Positions 47,031 to 59,600 of a DNA stretch of 64,000 nucleotides are shown here, piece by piece (the first letter of the stretch is position 1; each line of letters starts with the position of its first letter). Both the position numbers and the translations under genes were made by a program. The stretch is from the NCBI GenBank assembly GCA_001695595.3, contig MBPM02000055.1, forward strand, positions 372,001 through 436,000, written 5' to 3'. Origin of the DNA: Plasmopara viticola (taxonomy: Eukaryota; Oomycota; Peronosporomycetes; Peronosporales; Peronosporaceae). Below the pieces are notes generated by a model that was not told where the DNA came from, searched no databases, and worked only from the letters and a program-made list of their open reading frames with translations.

Positions 47031-50000
47031 AGAAATTTCTGGGCGCCATGACGATACCATCCATTACACAATTCAGAAGTTTGTATACAACATAAAGAAA
47101 TATAAAGACGGATTTTTTAAAATTGAGACTCGATATTATCAAATGCCAAATTTTTTTTTTAATGCACTTTAAAAGTACTTTGTGTCGTGCAATTAAAGGT
47201 TATCGCCAAGAGACGCTTTTTGCATATACACTTGATATTCATAAAAGGACGTAAGCACACGTGATCTATACACGAAAATCACGCGATTAGCTATATTGCA
47301 TGTTAGAAGTATAACATTTAGGTAGCGGTATTCATATCTGGACATACTACGTCATGACCAAAATATTCTTTTTGTCGGTCACTGAGACTAAGCTTTTGCT
47401 CCCGATATAGTAAGTAACAGAGTTTTATTACTTGATATTTTGCAGTCCCACATTCCCAGGGTCCCGCATTTGATAACTTGAACTACGGCCATAAGTAGCT
47501 CCAGACATCGACGCGTTGATTAGTAAATAAATGCCCATACAAGTATGTCGATAGAACTTCGTTCTCGATTTTTGAACGCAAGTCAGCCACGCCACCCACG
47601 CGAATGCTGTGCTCGACAAATACTGCGCTCGAAAAACACTGCTAAGTGACTTTATGTGTGGCATTAGGGCTTTACTCGTACTGCTTCGCCCGCAATTATG
47701 TCATTCCTAGTATGCAGCAAATGCATGCATCAACCGATAGTATACGTACCACTTCACGCGTATTGGCAGGGCCTCGCCAGTAGCTTGACGCTGGCCATGC
47801 GATCACTAAAGTAGACAATTCGACCACCTTTGGCAAGACATGCACTGAGTGCCGCAGCTCAGAGATTTTCATGTGCCTAAAGCGTGTAGTTGCTTAGCTC
47901 CACAAGCAATTCACCCAATTCTGTTCATTTTAAGTGGTAGTCCGTGCTCAGAAATAAATTTCTGTTATAGGAAAGTGTCTAGCTTCTAGAGAAGAGGTTC
48001 TTTACAAGGCATAACGATAACCAAACACCTGAAGTAACCAATGCAATCGGCTGAGTAGCTCGTTCACTGTCTGAAGAATTTGATACGACGCAACCTTCTA
48101 TCCTAAGTTCCACCAGGAAAAGCCCGGTTGATATTACACGCACCACCAAGAAAAGAGCAGCCAGAGGAGTGCAATCAGCCTCGATGGAGAGACGCAAGCA
48201 TTATCCTTCCAAATCAAAGTTGTTAATGTACAATTTTCTTTTTTGACTGTATGGGACATAGTGCATGACGGGGCCTCGTTAGCGTCACTTCACCACCAAA
48301 GTGGACGCGTCCAGAGTTTGTAGTGACTGAATATTTTACTGTAAGTTTCAAAACGACTGAAGCAAGTAGCTGTTGGTTGCGTCAGCTCCGTTTTACATAA
48401 ATGGCTCTATCTTTGCAGCATCATTCTTGAAGGACCACAAGGGAGTTGGTTGCCGCCGAAGTGCGTGCAATCAAAAATTGTTTCACCTGCTTGATGCTGC
48501 TGTACGAGCAATGTCGAACCTGACACCATTGCAGCTACAGGCTCTTCGAACACTGCTGCTTGGTGGCGAAGAGCTTACCACTCAAGTCGTGAGAGGTATG
48601 GGAGGTCGTATGTATTTAGGTCACCAAATCCGAAATTGGTCATGGCAAGAACTACAACGAAAGAAACTCACTGAGCAATGCTCGTCTTGGCCAGCCCAGG
48701 GGCTTTAATGGGTCTGCACGTCAATGTGCGTCAATGCACAACTACTTCAGAATACAAAACCCTTCATTAAGACTATCATGCCGTCGAAGAGAAAATGGTG
48801 ACGCAGGGCCCGTTCGAGCAGCGCTAGGCCTTTCAACTTGGACGAAGAGAATTGAATTGCTTAATTTAGGAAACAAAAATAGTGTTCGGATCTTTACTCT
48901 TACTAAAGAAGATACCAGAACGTTCAATAGCAAGGTCAGCTTTAAGACTGTTTTAAATATATGATCTTTTTAGCTGGACGAATGGCAGAGCTTAAAGAAG
49001 CTATTAGGGTCGAAGACATCGACAAAGTAGTGATTATCCAACCCGAGAAATATATCGACTTGTCATCACATACAAATAAAATACTTTCGAAAGATGCTAG
49101 GAAGGTATTAGAATGATTAATTGCGTCCGCTTTGCCCTTGGGTAAGAGAACACCAGAGCATGATCTTACGAGACCTGCCCTACCCGATAGCGATATACGT
49201 CGAGAAATGAAATCAATTTAAAAAGCTGGATACTGTTTGATACGGTAGTGGTCTATCTTAAAGAAGCAGTGTGACGTAACGGACGCATTACTTAGGATTA
49301 AGCACGGGGCGAGAATGCTACGAAAAGATATGTCTCCGATTCCACGCCGATATCATGTGGCTGAAAGACAAACGCTAAGTGGCACATTATACACACTCAT
49401 GATAAGCTCGATGCGGACACTGGTGACGCATAAGCTACTTTATAAAAGAATATGCTACAAACACGATGGTAGGACGTACAATAAAGAGTATACTAGAATC
49501 AACTGACGGATATTGCAACCCGGTAACTGACGAGCCTTTGCACTGATATTCTCCAAGGCATACACGGGAAGCCACATGTTTTTCTAGGTCTTGTTCACCA
49601 GATTTCGAATCTAGAGCGCGTAGTCGCATTACGTCAGAAGCAAATTCTTTGATTCGTGCTTCTCGTGACAAGGTTTGAACCCAACATTAGTTCTGGTTCA
49701 TCCGATCATTTGACGTCCTGTGAGTGAACCTGCGTATGATCCGGCACTAGTGCTTCCGCGTTTGCCTGTCTCGACTCATTGCACGGCTCATAAAAGCCCG
49801 CAAAGGGCAATGGCACACTTTACCTGCCAAATCGGGATTCGCCTATGTGCATTACGTGTACAGATATTACATACTAATATCCGAGATGACAATTCAACAA
49901 TGGATATTTTGTCGATATTTACTGTAAGCCGATCGCCATATAAAATTTTAGATCAGGGTGTGAGCAAAAAATGGAAAAATCTACGCCATGGTAAATCATA

Positions 50001-50110
50001 AATGAAAGGTGAGCTCAATAATAAATTGTCCCGTGGAAGACGCTCAATGGGTGGATCTATACGAAGGGGCGTTTAGATCGTTGCCCTTATTGCTTTATCT
50101 GCTGCAGCAC
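47031..50110. other. Gene-poor tract with a chain of degenerate open frames at 48.0-49.2 kb
   Basis: Between about 48000 and 49210 successive plus-strand frames have protein-like composition: 48373-48708 (PLQLQALRTLLLGGEELTTQ), 48734-48960 (LSTWTKRIELLNLGNKNSVR) and 48965-49115 (GRMAELKEAIRVEDIDKVVI). They may be one broken coding region, possibly from a mobile element, but no domain was recognised. The remaining sequence shows nothing I can support. The last 100 bases before 50111 should include the dynein light chain promoter. Confidence 0.4.
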
Positions 50111-50496
50111 ATGATGTCAAGTAAAAGCAGTGATAAATTTTACAAGACCGTCGTGTTCGCCGAGGACATGACGGACTCCATGCTCGAGAAGGCGCTGAGC
50201 ACAGCAAGAGATGCTTTTCAACTGCAAGTCACAGTACGTTCAGCAGTGTGTGTCGTAGTAAACAAAAGATGACGCGTTCATTAATCGATGACCATTAATG
50301 TACACCGCTGTCTCAGTCGGAAAAGACATTCTCTACGATAGCCGAATTCGTACGCCGGAACATGGAGAAGGAATATGGCCGCGGCTGGAATTGCATCGTG
50401 GGGTCTTCCTTCGGCGCCTATGTGACGCACGAGATCAAAACTTACGTCTACTTTAGCGTCGCCGTAGGCGTCTTTGTACTCGTTTGGAGAACTTAG
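50111..50496 (+). CDS. Dynein light chain, LC8-like
   Basis: This is a small dimeric hub protein of the dynein motor (cytoplasmic or axonemal). Two exons, 50111-50233 and 50317-50496, with an 83-nt intron (GTACGT...CTCAG), join in frame to 100 residues. The start is the first of two ATGs (MMSSKSSDKFYKTVVFAEDM). The family pattern is clear: ARDAF before the intron, then KTFSTIAEFVRRNMEKEYGR, GWNCIVGSSFGAYVTHE, and TYVYFSVAVGVFVLVWRT at the end, matching the 'W.C.VG..FG..VTHE....YF......LLFK' ending of the LC8/Tctex-like light chains. The Ser/Lys leader is divergent. It lies 66 bp upstream of the BPHL-like gene on the same strand. Confidence 0.9.
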
Positions 50497-50562
50497 CAGC
50501 CTTCTAACTGAATTGATTAAGCTTTCCAAACACAATTCTACTAAAACATACTTTACCGCGAA

Positions 50563-51549
50563 ATGCGTCCTCTACTACGTCGCTTTTCTACTACCGCTCG
50601 CCATTCGAGCCTGCAGTTGTCTCTTGGTGATTCAGGCCCCTCCCTCACTGCCTTGATACCGACATTTGCGGCTCCGGAGCTTCCCAAGGTTCTGTGCCTG
50701 CCGTCCATCCTTGGATACGCGGCTCATGACTTCCATTTGCAATTCGCCAGTCCGCGCCTATCTAGGAATTTTGCGCTGTACGGCATCGAACTTCGCGTGC
50801 CTGAGCATGACTTTGGTCAGTTACTTATCGAACGTGACGCTAATGAGGTTGTGCGAGCGGCTGACGCGCTGAAAATCGAACAGTTCTCGCTGCTGGGCTG
50901 CGGCCACGGTGCAAATGTGAGTGCCGCAGTGGCGGCTACGCACCCCGAGCGAGTGACACGTCTACTTATGGTGAACGGCAACGTATGCAACTGTTAAATT
51001 GCACTAAACGAATGGCAATTAGTTCCTCAAACTGCTCTGCCATGACCCGTTGCAGGCCTTTGTGAGTGACGAGGATGTGGAAGATACGAAGGAGCAAGAG
51101 GATATCAAGTTGTGGCCCCAGGAGATGCGAGAGAAGGCTGAAGCCAAGTTCGGTACCAAAAAGTTGCAAAGAAAGTGGACTGGTGCGTTCTTTGTTGAGG
51201 TTATGGAATGGCGAACATGACAAGTGCATCTGTTGCTAATTCAGAAATGGTGGAGGCGTTGCGCCAGGAGGGGCGGAAAGACGGCAGCGACCTCATCTGC
51301 AGCCATTTACCTCATATCAAATGCAAGACTCTGGTGGTGTCTGGCGGCAGGAACATGTTCGTGCCTTTGTATCACAGCGAGTATTTAAGCGAGCGCATTC
51401 TGCACTCCCGCCTCAAAGTGCTTGTGGAAGGTGGCGATGACCTCTTGACGTCTGAAGCCGACCGCTTTAACACGATGCTCGAAACCTTTCTACTGGAACC
51501 TGACGACAAGCTCACTCAGAGCCGGGAATACGTGGCTGTACCCTTTTAA
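50563..51549 (+). CDS. BPHL-family alpha/beta hydrolase fold protein, catalytic triad lost (pseudoenzyme), mitochondrial
   Basis: Three exons (50563-50982, 51056-51182, 51245-51549; introns 73 and 62 nt) join in frame to 283 residues. The leader MRPLLRRFSTTARHSS is a typical mitochondrial presequence. The body follows biphenyl-hydrolase-like protein (valacyclovir hydrolase) nearly end to end: the turn after FSLLG, VTRLLMVNGNAFVSDEDV, the KWTEMVEALR helix, HLPHIKCKTLVVSGG, FVPLYHSEYL and the ADRFNTMLETFL end. The three catalytic positions are all changed: the nucleophile elbow reads G-C-G-H-G (Ser to Gly114), the acid Asp is Asn219, and the base His is Asp247. The reading frame is intact with normal splice sites, so it is probably an expressed non-hydrolytic homologue. 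Ligand binding or regulation is the likely role. It lies 66 bp after the dynein light chain gene. Confidence 0.85.
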
Positions 51550-51701
51550 CAATATAGTAACGACTCGGAGAGTGTGATGAAAGTGCCGACAAGGGACTGT
51601 GCACGTACAAGCAAATTTCATTACATCTTAGATTGCCTTTGTTTATCTATATTAATTGAACTCCTTACTAAACAATGTAATGTTCTGTCAGCCATCCCAG
51701 C

Positions 51702-53051
51702 TTATTTGGAAAATGACGTTGAAGTAGCGGTCGCCATGGCACTTGGCGTCATCGATAGTGGTCGAGTGTAAATTTGCTGCTGCGATTGGTAATGCTGCTG
51801 TGGTTGGTATGGATATTGATGCTGCAACATGGGCTGCTGTTGTGGTGCATTATGTTGATAGTTGAGGAAGGCAGGTGCCGGGTTCAGACTAGGCCGGCAT
51901 TTTAAATTATGGTAATCCTGTATTGCGCGCGATGGCGAGGCCATGGAAGGTGTCGTAGCGTACGCTGGCATGCTCACTGCACGCTTCAATGGCACCACAC
52001 TGCAATTGCCTTGCGGACCGTCAATCACATAGCCGCACCGAGCCCCACCGTATCCGTTCGCATGATTCAAACTAAGACCCATGCTTGTGGCCGCAGCGAC
52101 TCGGGGGTCATCTTCCAAAATGCCCTCGAGAAGGTCACCAAAAGATTCTTCATCACCAAAAGCTGGTGGCGTTAGATGCTCGTACTCCGCTGGATGCTGG
52201 TGATGCTGCTGCGGCTGCATACACTCGATGCCATTGTTGCTATAAACGGGAATGTAGGCACCATACTGCTTCGAGAGATTGACATCTCCATAGATTTGGG
52301 ATGACGGTAAAGGCATAGCGGGGAAGTTGGGCTTGATGACGTGTGAGGTAGCGTACATGCGGGTTGGAAGTTGACTGCTTGATGCGCTACGAGAACGCTT
52401 GGGTGAGCCCATACTAGATGGTGACGCCGATATTGGGGCAAGCTCTCGGGTGTTTTGGGATTGAGTGGGCAACCCAGTGTTGATGAGCTCCGTTGGTTTA
52501 TAGTCGAGCTTAGATTGGTCTGTATTCCGTAGACGCTGTACAGCTTCGTCGTAGCGCATACCGCCCAGCGCTTTACTGATAGCCATACGGCGATTGTACT
52601 CGGTCTCCTCGACAGATTTGGCAAGATGCCATTGGTCCTTGCCGCAGCGGCAGTGTTTGCCCTCGGCGCCTTTGTAGCGGATTGCCTGACTTGAGAGTGA
52701 TCCCCCGCTGGACGGTGGCACAGCGCATTCACAGCAGAGAAACATTTGCTTGGATCGAAACGTGCCCAGCCAATTTGATTTGAAACGAGGGAACCAGCTT
52801 TTACGGTCGCGAGTCTTTTCAGGCCCGTCGCCTGCGCTGTTAGAACTGTAACTGGTGCCAGTCTGGTGGACGTTGTCGCTGGCCGGGTGGGCTGGCACTA
52901 GAGTCAACAAGGTGTAGATGCGGTCAAAAGTTGGCTCATTACGCGAATTGCGACGCTGCTGCCGATGGTCATTGCCTCCATTGCCACCCCATGTGGTCTT
53001 TGATCCAGTAGAAGCCAATGTCGCAAGCTGGTTGTATTGAAGCGCTCCCAT
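51702..53051 (-). CDS. Low-complexity protein with Cys-rich patch and Q/H-rich tail, 449 aa
   Basis: I do not recognise this family. The ATG at 53051 begins a single-exon frame. Residues about 100-150 contain clustered Cys and His (FLCCECAVPP ... GKHCRCGKDQWHLAK), possibly a zinc-binding site, followed by a charged helical block (EETEYNRRMAISKALGGMRYDEAVQRL). The middle is Ser/Pro-rich with a basic patch (SPKRSRSASSS), and an acidic stretch (EESFGDLLEGILEDDPR) lies near residue 310. The tail is rich in Gln, Tyr, Pro and His (QHQYPYQPQQHYQSQQQ) and predicted disordered. The layout, a small structured Cys region plus acidic and Q-rich regions, is typical of a transcriptional regulator, but that is inference only. 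It is convergent with the BPHL-like gene (153-bp gap). Confidence 0.7.
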   Translation of the reverse strand: MGALQYNQLATLASTGSKTTWGGNGGNDHRQQRRNSRNEPTFDRIYTLLTLVPAHPASDNVHQTGTSYSSNSAGDGPEKTRDRKSWFPRFKSNWLGTFRSKQMFLCCECAVPPSSGGSLSSQAIRYKGAEGKHCRCGKDQWHLAKSVEETEYNRRMAISKALGGMRYDEAVQRLRNTDQSKLDYKPTELINTGLPTQSQNTRELAPISASPSSMGSPKRSRSASSSQLPTRMYATSHVIKPNFPAMPLPSSQIYGDVNLSKQYGAYIPVYSNNGIECMQPQQHHQHPAEYEHLTPPAFGDEESFGDLLEGILEDDPRVAAATSMGLSLNHANGYGGARCGYVIDGPQGNCSVVPLKRAVSMPAYATTPSMASPSRAIQDYHNLKCRPSLNPAPAFLNYQHNAPQQQPMLQHQYPYQPQQHYQSQQQIYTRPLSMTPSAMATATSTSFSK

Positions 53052-53149
53052 CACTTGCCCGCGTTGTTGTCTGACAGAAATACGGTCCTCCTTGATTGAT
53101 TTCCCTAATTTTGCCTACTGCACAGTACTTGCGACGACGACGACGATCT
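53052..53149. other. Upstream region of the Q-rich protein gene
   Basis: This short stretch should contain the 5' UTR and promoter of the minus-strand gene. It includes a Thr/Glu-like repeat of CGACGACGACG at about 53132. Nothing else is seen. Confidence 0.3.
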
Positions 53150-56100
53150 GCTATGAGTACGTCTGTCGGGCACTACGAGCTTTAGATAAGGAAAGAAAGG
53201 AAATGAGCATCACGAAGCCAGTCAGCTGGTGCAGCTCCTGCTGATCAGTAAGAAGGACATTCTGCCTGCTGACAGCCGATACAACGAAAGCGTAAAAAAG
53301 GTCCGTACCTACGTAAATGTAAAGTTTACGGTGAGTGACGTGACGACCGACCCGAGGCAGAGTTTCGACGTATTTGTCAAAAAGCACCATCTCTGGACTT
53401 CAACAACAACATTTGTGATTGCCGATTAGCGCATGTGAAATGACACTTGTTAGGGCGACTGACTGTCATCCTCACAATGCTGGCTAATTGCAGCAGTACG
53501 GTTCTATTGACCGCAGTGAGCCGTGCGAGTGTGGCAGCTAATCCACCGGCTGGGCGCCTTGATACTCAAGCTGGATCAGGATAAATTCCTTAGATGTGTT
53601 AAATTATTGGATCTCTGCATCAAGGCAAAATCCTTCTGTTTTCCTACGGCGTCGATTGCTTAAAACACGCAGCGGCGATGAGAATTTAGTGCATGACGCA
53701 GCCTTCGAAGCTCCCCAATTATTTCGTGATAGTAAAGAATTTGCTTAGAGCAAGGATGGAGCTGCTCGCTTCTTTGTAATCAAACACGAGAGCCATACCG
53801 GATTGTACATGTACTTCGAACCTTAATGTACTCTGTATTTAAATCATACAGTCGGGCACGGCCATTTCGGTGCGGCGCGCCTGATAGAATGGCTTTATTG
53901 TACGTCTGGTGTACGCTGCGGGAAGTGGTGTGTCTACAGCTCGTGGTACAACGTCATTGATACTCGTCTAAAGGACTTTTTTGCTTTCGCATGTTATACA
54001 ACAGATTCCTCGTACTCATTTTCTTCTATGAAGAGCGAAGGTAGTATTCACAGAGGTGTCAACAAATGCCAGACAATTTGGCGCCGACACTGTAGAAGCT
54101 TCTTCAGGAAGAGCGGGCGACGGCTGGAGATGAAATCGTAAATCACTTAGCCCCAGTTGTCTGCTATATGCGTCACTGATAAATTCTTGTCAATATCTCC
54201 GTAATTGAACTTGTCGCGGTGAAGTTTAAGTTTCTGCGAACTGTTAAAGGTTTCTTTTTCCTGATTCATTTCGGAAGCAATCAGCAGTCGCCACGCCAGC
54301 CTCTTCAGCATACGGTACAGTACATGTATACCTACAATACAGAAAAGACGAGGACACCGCGTGACACATAAAAGCCAAAACTTTTACGGTATCATACTGG
54401 AAAATTGGGCACGGCGCGGACGCAGACGACGACGCGGACGATATACCTGTTGCACTCATGCAATTCTTGCGAGACAACATGCTATTGTACGAGGCCATGC
54501 GCCAGTTCAAATCGATGTCAAACGCAGCAGGAAAAGGTCGTGCGGATCTTGAAAGCCGCCAAGTTTTCGAACGACAAAATTTTCGTGGCACAGCCGTTGT
54601 GGCCACAAGAGTGACAAGCAGCAGCCTCGAGTTTACGAAGTTGAGCTCTGGTGACCTTGCATTTGTCGATTGCTACTTTGGCGAGCTTAGAGGAACTACT
54701 ATAATTATCGCACGGCCACTGTACGCACTGTTGGCGACGTGGACCTGCTGTTCTTGAGGCAATATGATTTCTAGCACATTAGCCATGCGTATTTATGTCT
54801 CATGTTGCATCAAGTGCCGCTGCTGAGTAGTTTTTTGCTGGAATGCTTTTGTTCTGGCAAAGCAAGTGATTGTAAATACATTGTGCAAAGCAAGTGATTG
54901 TAAATACATTGAGGAACGCACGCGGAAGCAATCGAATTAAAAAAGCTGAAGGCTAGGAAGTCTGCGCTCTTTAAAAGCAATTGTTCAAATACGCAGTAAA
55001 ATTTAGTTGTTAAAATGTTAAAAGGCAGATGGGAGGACAAAAGTACACCATCAGATTCTGCACAAGACATTTGTAGAGCGTATGGCTGCAAAAAATTAGC
55101 TTTGGCTATTTGATCTATTAATTGCTCAACGATCATTTCAAATTCTTCATGGTTACCACTTGCGATTCGAATTACCATAATCAATGCCCTAATCTCTTGC
55201 GTAATATTCGCCTCCGAAGTTGCGAACAAAAGGTATCATCCCAGCAAATCAATTCCACAAACAATGCACTACACAAGCACGAAGCAAGTTGCTCAAGAAT
55301 ACATGCGCAATCAACAAAAAGTCAGTCTCTACATGCCTGCGAGGTGCTTCACCGCAACATCAAGCCCAAGACTCTTCTTGGTAGGTGGCAAAAGCTACGG
55401 CTTATTATGCGGTATCATATTAAATCGAGACCAATTTATGTGTACAAGCCTTGTGGATCTGATGGTACTATCCGATGGTGTCTAGGGGTATTCACGGCCC
55501 CGACGACGGACCACGATACGCTCTGTCCGCTATCGGAACACTTAATTTCATTTCAAAGTCTACTCATGGCACGGAAATTGTTCCAGCTCGTACAGGAGCG
55601 CCCTGACGTCAACTGGTGCTAAATCTGTGGATATTGAAGATGTTGCTGATTTCCAAAAGTCCAATGAGAAAGGAGTGCCCGAACAGACTCGCGAAAGTTG
55701 ATGCGACCGACCTTACAAAGTTCGACCCGCATGGTGTGGCGTTGCCCAAGTCATCGTCGTCAGTGATTGATCGGGGAAGGGATGAAGACAATGCGATCAT
55801 CGTACAAGTGCCTTCGCGCACACTTACCGTGCCAAATTTGGAAAGCTCGCTGAAGTAAGGGAATTAATTACACCGTCTTCATTTGCGAAATGTAAGGGGG
55901 CTGAAAATTGGTGAAGTGGTGAAATGAGCTTTTTGGTCAGTTTGAGTGCCATCGCATCGACCTTTTCGACGACACGATGCCGATCCCGCTTGTGCTCTAA
56001 ACAAAACGTTCGCAAGGCTCGAAAAAAACTGCAAGGAGAGTAAGTACGGCTACGACTGTCACGGCATGTTTAATCCTTGCGAAAGCGAAGCGGAATTGGC

Positions 56101-56600
56101 AAAGAAGGCACGGAACTTGCTAAAAGTCTATCTGCTACTTGAATATCCAGCATCGACGATTACACCTGCGATGGTCGATCAATGGCAAAATGTTTTTATC
56201 GTTTTGAGGAATTATCTTGAATTGCAAACTTTAAAAAGGAGATGGTGGTGGAGACCCAACAATGCAAAATGTGGCATACTACATCAAGAACTTGCCAGAC
56301 ATGATACATCGCCAATCCCCGTCTTTCTTAGTGGATAGCTTTGGACCGCTCATGAGCGTGATGGGAATTGCGAATACCGGTGACGGAGACCCGAATCGCG
56401 AGCCCCTTGTCATGAGCTTTCCACTTCTTTTTTTCGACCGACGGTATCGCTGACTCGTGTGTGCGCTTTTTTGCAGGCTGTGCAATAAAAACTAACGAAG
56501 GGGCGCCACCAGTTTGTTACCAGCCGTCGAAGTCTAGCGAATACAACTGCTCTGGAACGAGTGAAATTCCCGTTTGAAGACTCTTTCGAACTCAACGGGG
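53150..56600 (+). pseudogene. Chain of plus-strand open fragments, probable decayed multi-exon gene
   Basis: Successive fragments with protein-like composition lie in one direction: about 53229-53420 (QLVQLLLISKKDILPADSRY, then RQSFDVFVKKHHLWTSTTTF), 53760-53830 (FFVIKHESHTGLYMYF), 53900-54050 (GKWCVYSSWYNVIDTRLKDF), 54458-54600, 55622-55858, and 55980-56450 (GYDCHGMFNPCESEAELAKK, LKVYLLLEYPASTITPAMVD, IHRQSPSFLVDSFGPLMSVM). Stops and frame changes separate them. The 'FFVIKHE..TGLYMYF' piece loosely resembles a MIR-type beta-trefoil repeat, but that is weak. Either an old gene is decaying, or a real gene with several introns is present that I cannot splice by eye. I name no function. Confidence 0.4.
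54857..54911. repeat. 28-bp tandem duplication
   Basis: GCAAAGCAAGTGATTGTAAATACATTG begins at 54857 and again at 54885 without change, so the period is 28 bp. It is a simple local duplication between open fragments. Confidence 0.9.
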
Positions 56601-59600
56601 CAACAGTCTCACTTTAATATGTAAAAGTGGTCCAGCGGTTCTTTATGTGGCAAAACTTCAAAATGAAACTGAGGTTATTGTCAAGTTTGAGATAGGGTGA
56701 GGGACTCCATCAATATTGTTCGGACGCAGGGTTGCCTCAGCGCTGCTCTGCTGTGCATTGTCGTCGAGTAATTGAAAATTCGTCGTTACGGACTGATATC
56801 TCTTGCGCGGGCGGAAGTGGATCAAACAATGGTTCGTGATTAACCGCGTGCGATTAAACTTTGGCAGCTGCTGCATTTGTCCATGGTGATCTTCGTGAAA
56901 GCAACGTAATGTGTCATTCATGAACGCTGAGATAGCGTGACCATCAGGAGCAGAATCTGGAAAGTTTTTTCGATCTCTCCATGACGTACATTGGCTTGAA
57001 GTGATGTGTCGCCGCTTGCTTTTGTATTCGAGCGGCGCATCTTACATGTATGAAGTCACCATTACTCACCATGAGATACCACCTGCCACCAAATGACAGC
57101 CAACCACGGTTACTTTATTTAGAAGAGTCGCCAATTTGCCACTTTTCGCCACTTCCTCCATGCAGCGCTACAGCTAACTTGCTGCCAAAGTTTGACATTT
57201 GAATATAGACTAATTTTTCTCATTTTTTCTGCTTTAGCCAATGTTCAACCTAGTAGCTCAAAGGCTTCTCAGTAAAATTCAATTGCCACGCTCTCTGCCA
57301 AAAACTCGAAGCTCAGGTTCTTCCTAATCAAAAAATTAAACTGGGTAGATGCCATGTTCTGTCTTGTCGTTCATATTTTTTGCAAAGCTCTGCCAGCTTC
57401 GTCGCAATATTCAGGCAAAGCCTCTAAAGGTCCGGTGAAGATTACGCATTTTTTGATGCAATTACTCGACCCGGCTTGTAGTTTCGACCATCCGATAGTA
57501 CACTTGGCGCTCTCAGCTACGAAGCGTACTAAAATTGACTGAATATTACGATCTCGAACGGAATACCGGCAACCCGAGTAGATAACTGGGACGACTTCAA
57601 TGCAGAGATCAAGTTAATATTTGTCGAAACAAAGCAACTCGTAGACTAAATTTTTTTAACTTCAAATGGAGACACGTGTATCGAGAACAACTTGTTCGAT
57701 GACAAAGCTGAGACAGTCTGAAATCAGAGCCGTACAAGGCTGGTATTTCTATCAATTCTGCCTGCTAACATATAAGTCACTCCCCAGGCCAATTTAACGA
57801 GGTGATCGTGTAGAAGAGTAGGTGAATATATATGGAGGGGGGGGCTCGTCTTCGCATCATCATATGCAGCATTACATCGGAGGGATTCGTTAAGTCGTGT
57901 AACATTTAAACCCATGCCACTATATGTACATCGACGGCTATTATATCAGCAAGATAGTAACTACGTAAATGGCCTCACTGAAGATTTTATCAACGTGATT
58001 AATGTACGAAAAGCAATTTCAAATAATATAGTTGACTTATATCTCAAAAGCTGATTATTAGCTACACCGTCAATGCACTTCGGATAACACTGCGCAGTTT
58101 CTTGGCACTTATATACGACAGCACCATCTTCATGAACTTTGTCGAAAACCTGCTGAAATTTATTCTCGAGTGCAGTCCTACAACCCATCCACGTATAGAT
58201 CTATATATAATTCAGCAAAATAACGGGTATCCGGTTCTGATTCTGTGCAACAGCAAGACAGCTTGGATATCTCAGCCGTTGAGAAGAATTGGGAACACGA
58301 CCCATCAAATAGAGGCGGCGATTAGTAACGCAGTGGTCCAGCGAGTAGTGACCAGTCTGTAGTTTTTTTCTGCTTCGCAAGCGGACAAAATTTTTAAAAT
58401 ATTGTGTTTGAATACAGAAAACAATACGTCATAAATTTTACGAAAAGCGAAGAAGGCCTGATTCTGCAGAACATCCATCTTGCTGTGCAAGTGACGAGGT
58501 ACACCCTGGAAGACAAATAGCTCCATGCTGAAAACGATGTGTATGCAAGAGGCTTGGCGCGCCTCTCTTCACTTTGAAAAACCTTGAACGTCAACGAGAT
58601 GCACAGTCATACCGACCTCGCAGGAAACTATCTAGAATTAGCTTTCAGAAAACGATGGTTTCCACAAGATTATGTGGCGGAAATGGAAGAAGAGCTGTGG
58701 GCAGCACATCCACGCGACGCAGTAGCAAAAATTGGCGATAAGACGGAACATCGTAAACAATGTAGCAAATCACCTGACATAACATCGGGCAATTAAATAA
58801 GTTTCAAAGTGTGAAGCTATACAATCGAGACAATTCAAAAACCAAAAGCGCACCGGCGGAATGCTTGATGAGCTTCCACTTACAAAAGGCAAGAGGAAGT
58901 AAAATAAATAGCGTGGTGGTGTTGGACGGTAGTGACAAGTTTTTTTGGCGCCTCCGCTCATAAAAACAACCTCGTTAAATTGCCATCAGTGACCTCCGAA
59001 TCTTCTCGTTGAATACGAAATTTGTATGCAACTGAATGTGTAATACACGCGCTGACGCAGTCTGTCAGGAATACGCAGCTTGCTTTCACGGTAGAAAAAA
59101 TTTGACGATAACACCAGAAAATACAAGCGACGGAGGACTACCAAACAGTTGCCGAATGGATATATTTTGAGATCCATTGGTAGATTTGCTTATCAACACC
59201 TCAGCATCGTGTCAATGGATAGAGCAGTCAATAGTACGCTACGACTAAAACAACGTTCTTCAAGCAAAACCGTTGCTTTACATGGAAGGCGGTCGGGCAA
59301 ATGAACACAAAAGAGCAGCATCATTAACATGGGGAAAAGCGTAGCTTTGACGCAAAGTCTACAAAAGTCGGCATGATTAGAATGCTGACTATTAATTGTG
59401 GACGATATGTCACAAAGTAAGTCCTAATGTTCAAAACTATCGCTCACTCGACCATATTACCTGGTGCTCGAGAAGGATAATATTTCTCCGTGGAAGCGAG
59501 AATTTAACACACAAGCCGCTCAAGCAGCTAATCAAGAGCACCAAGAAGGCAACATGTAGCTGCTGGACTCGAACCTTGATTGCTCAAACAACCAATATGT

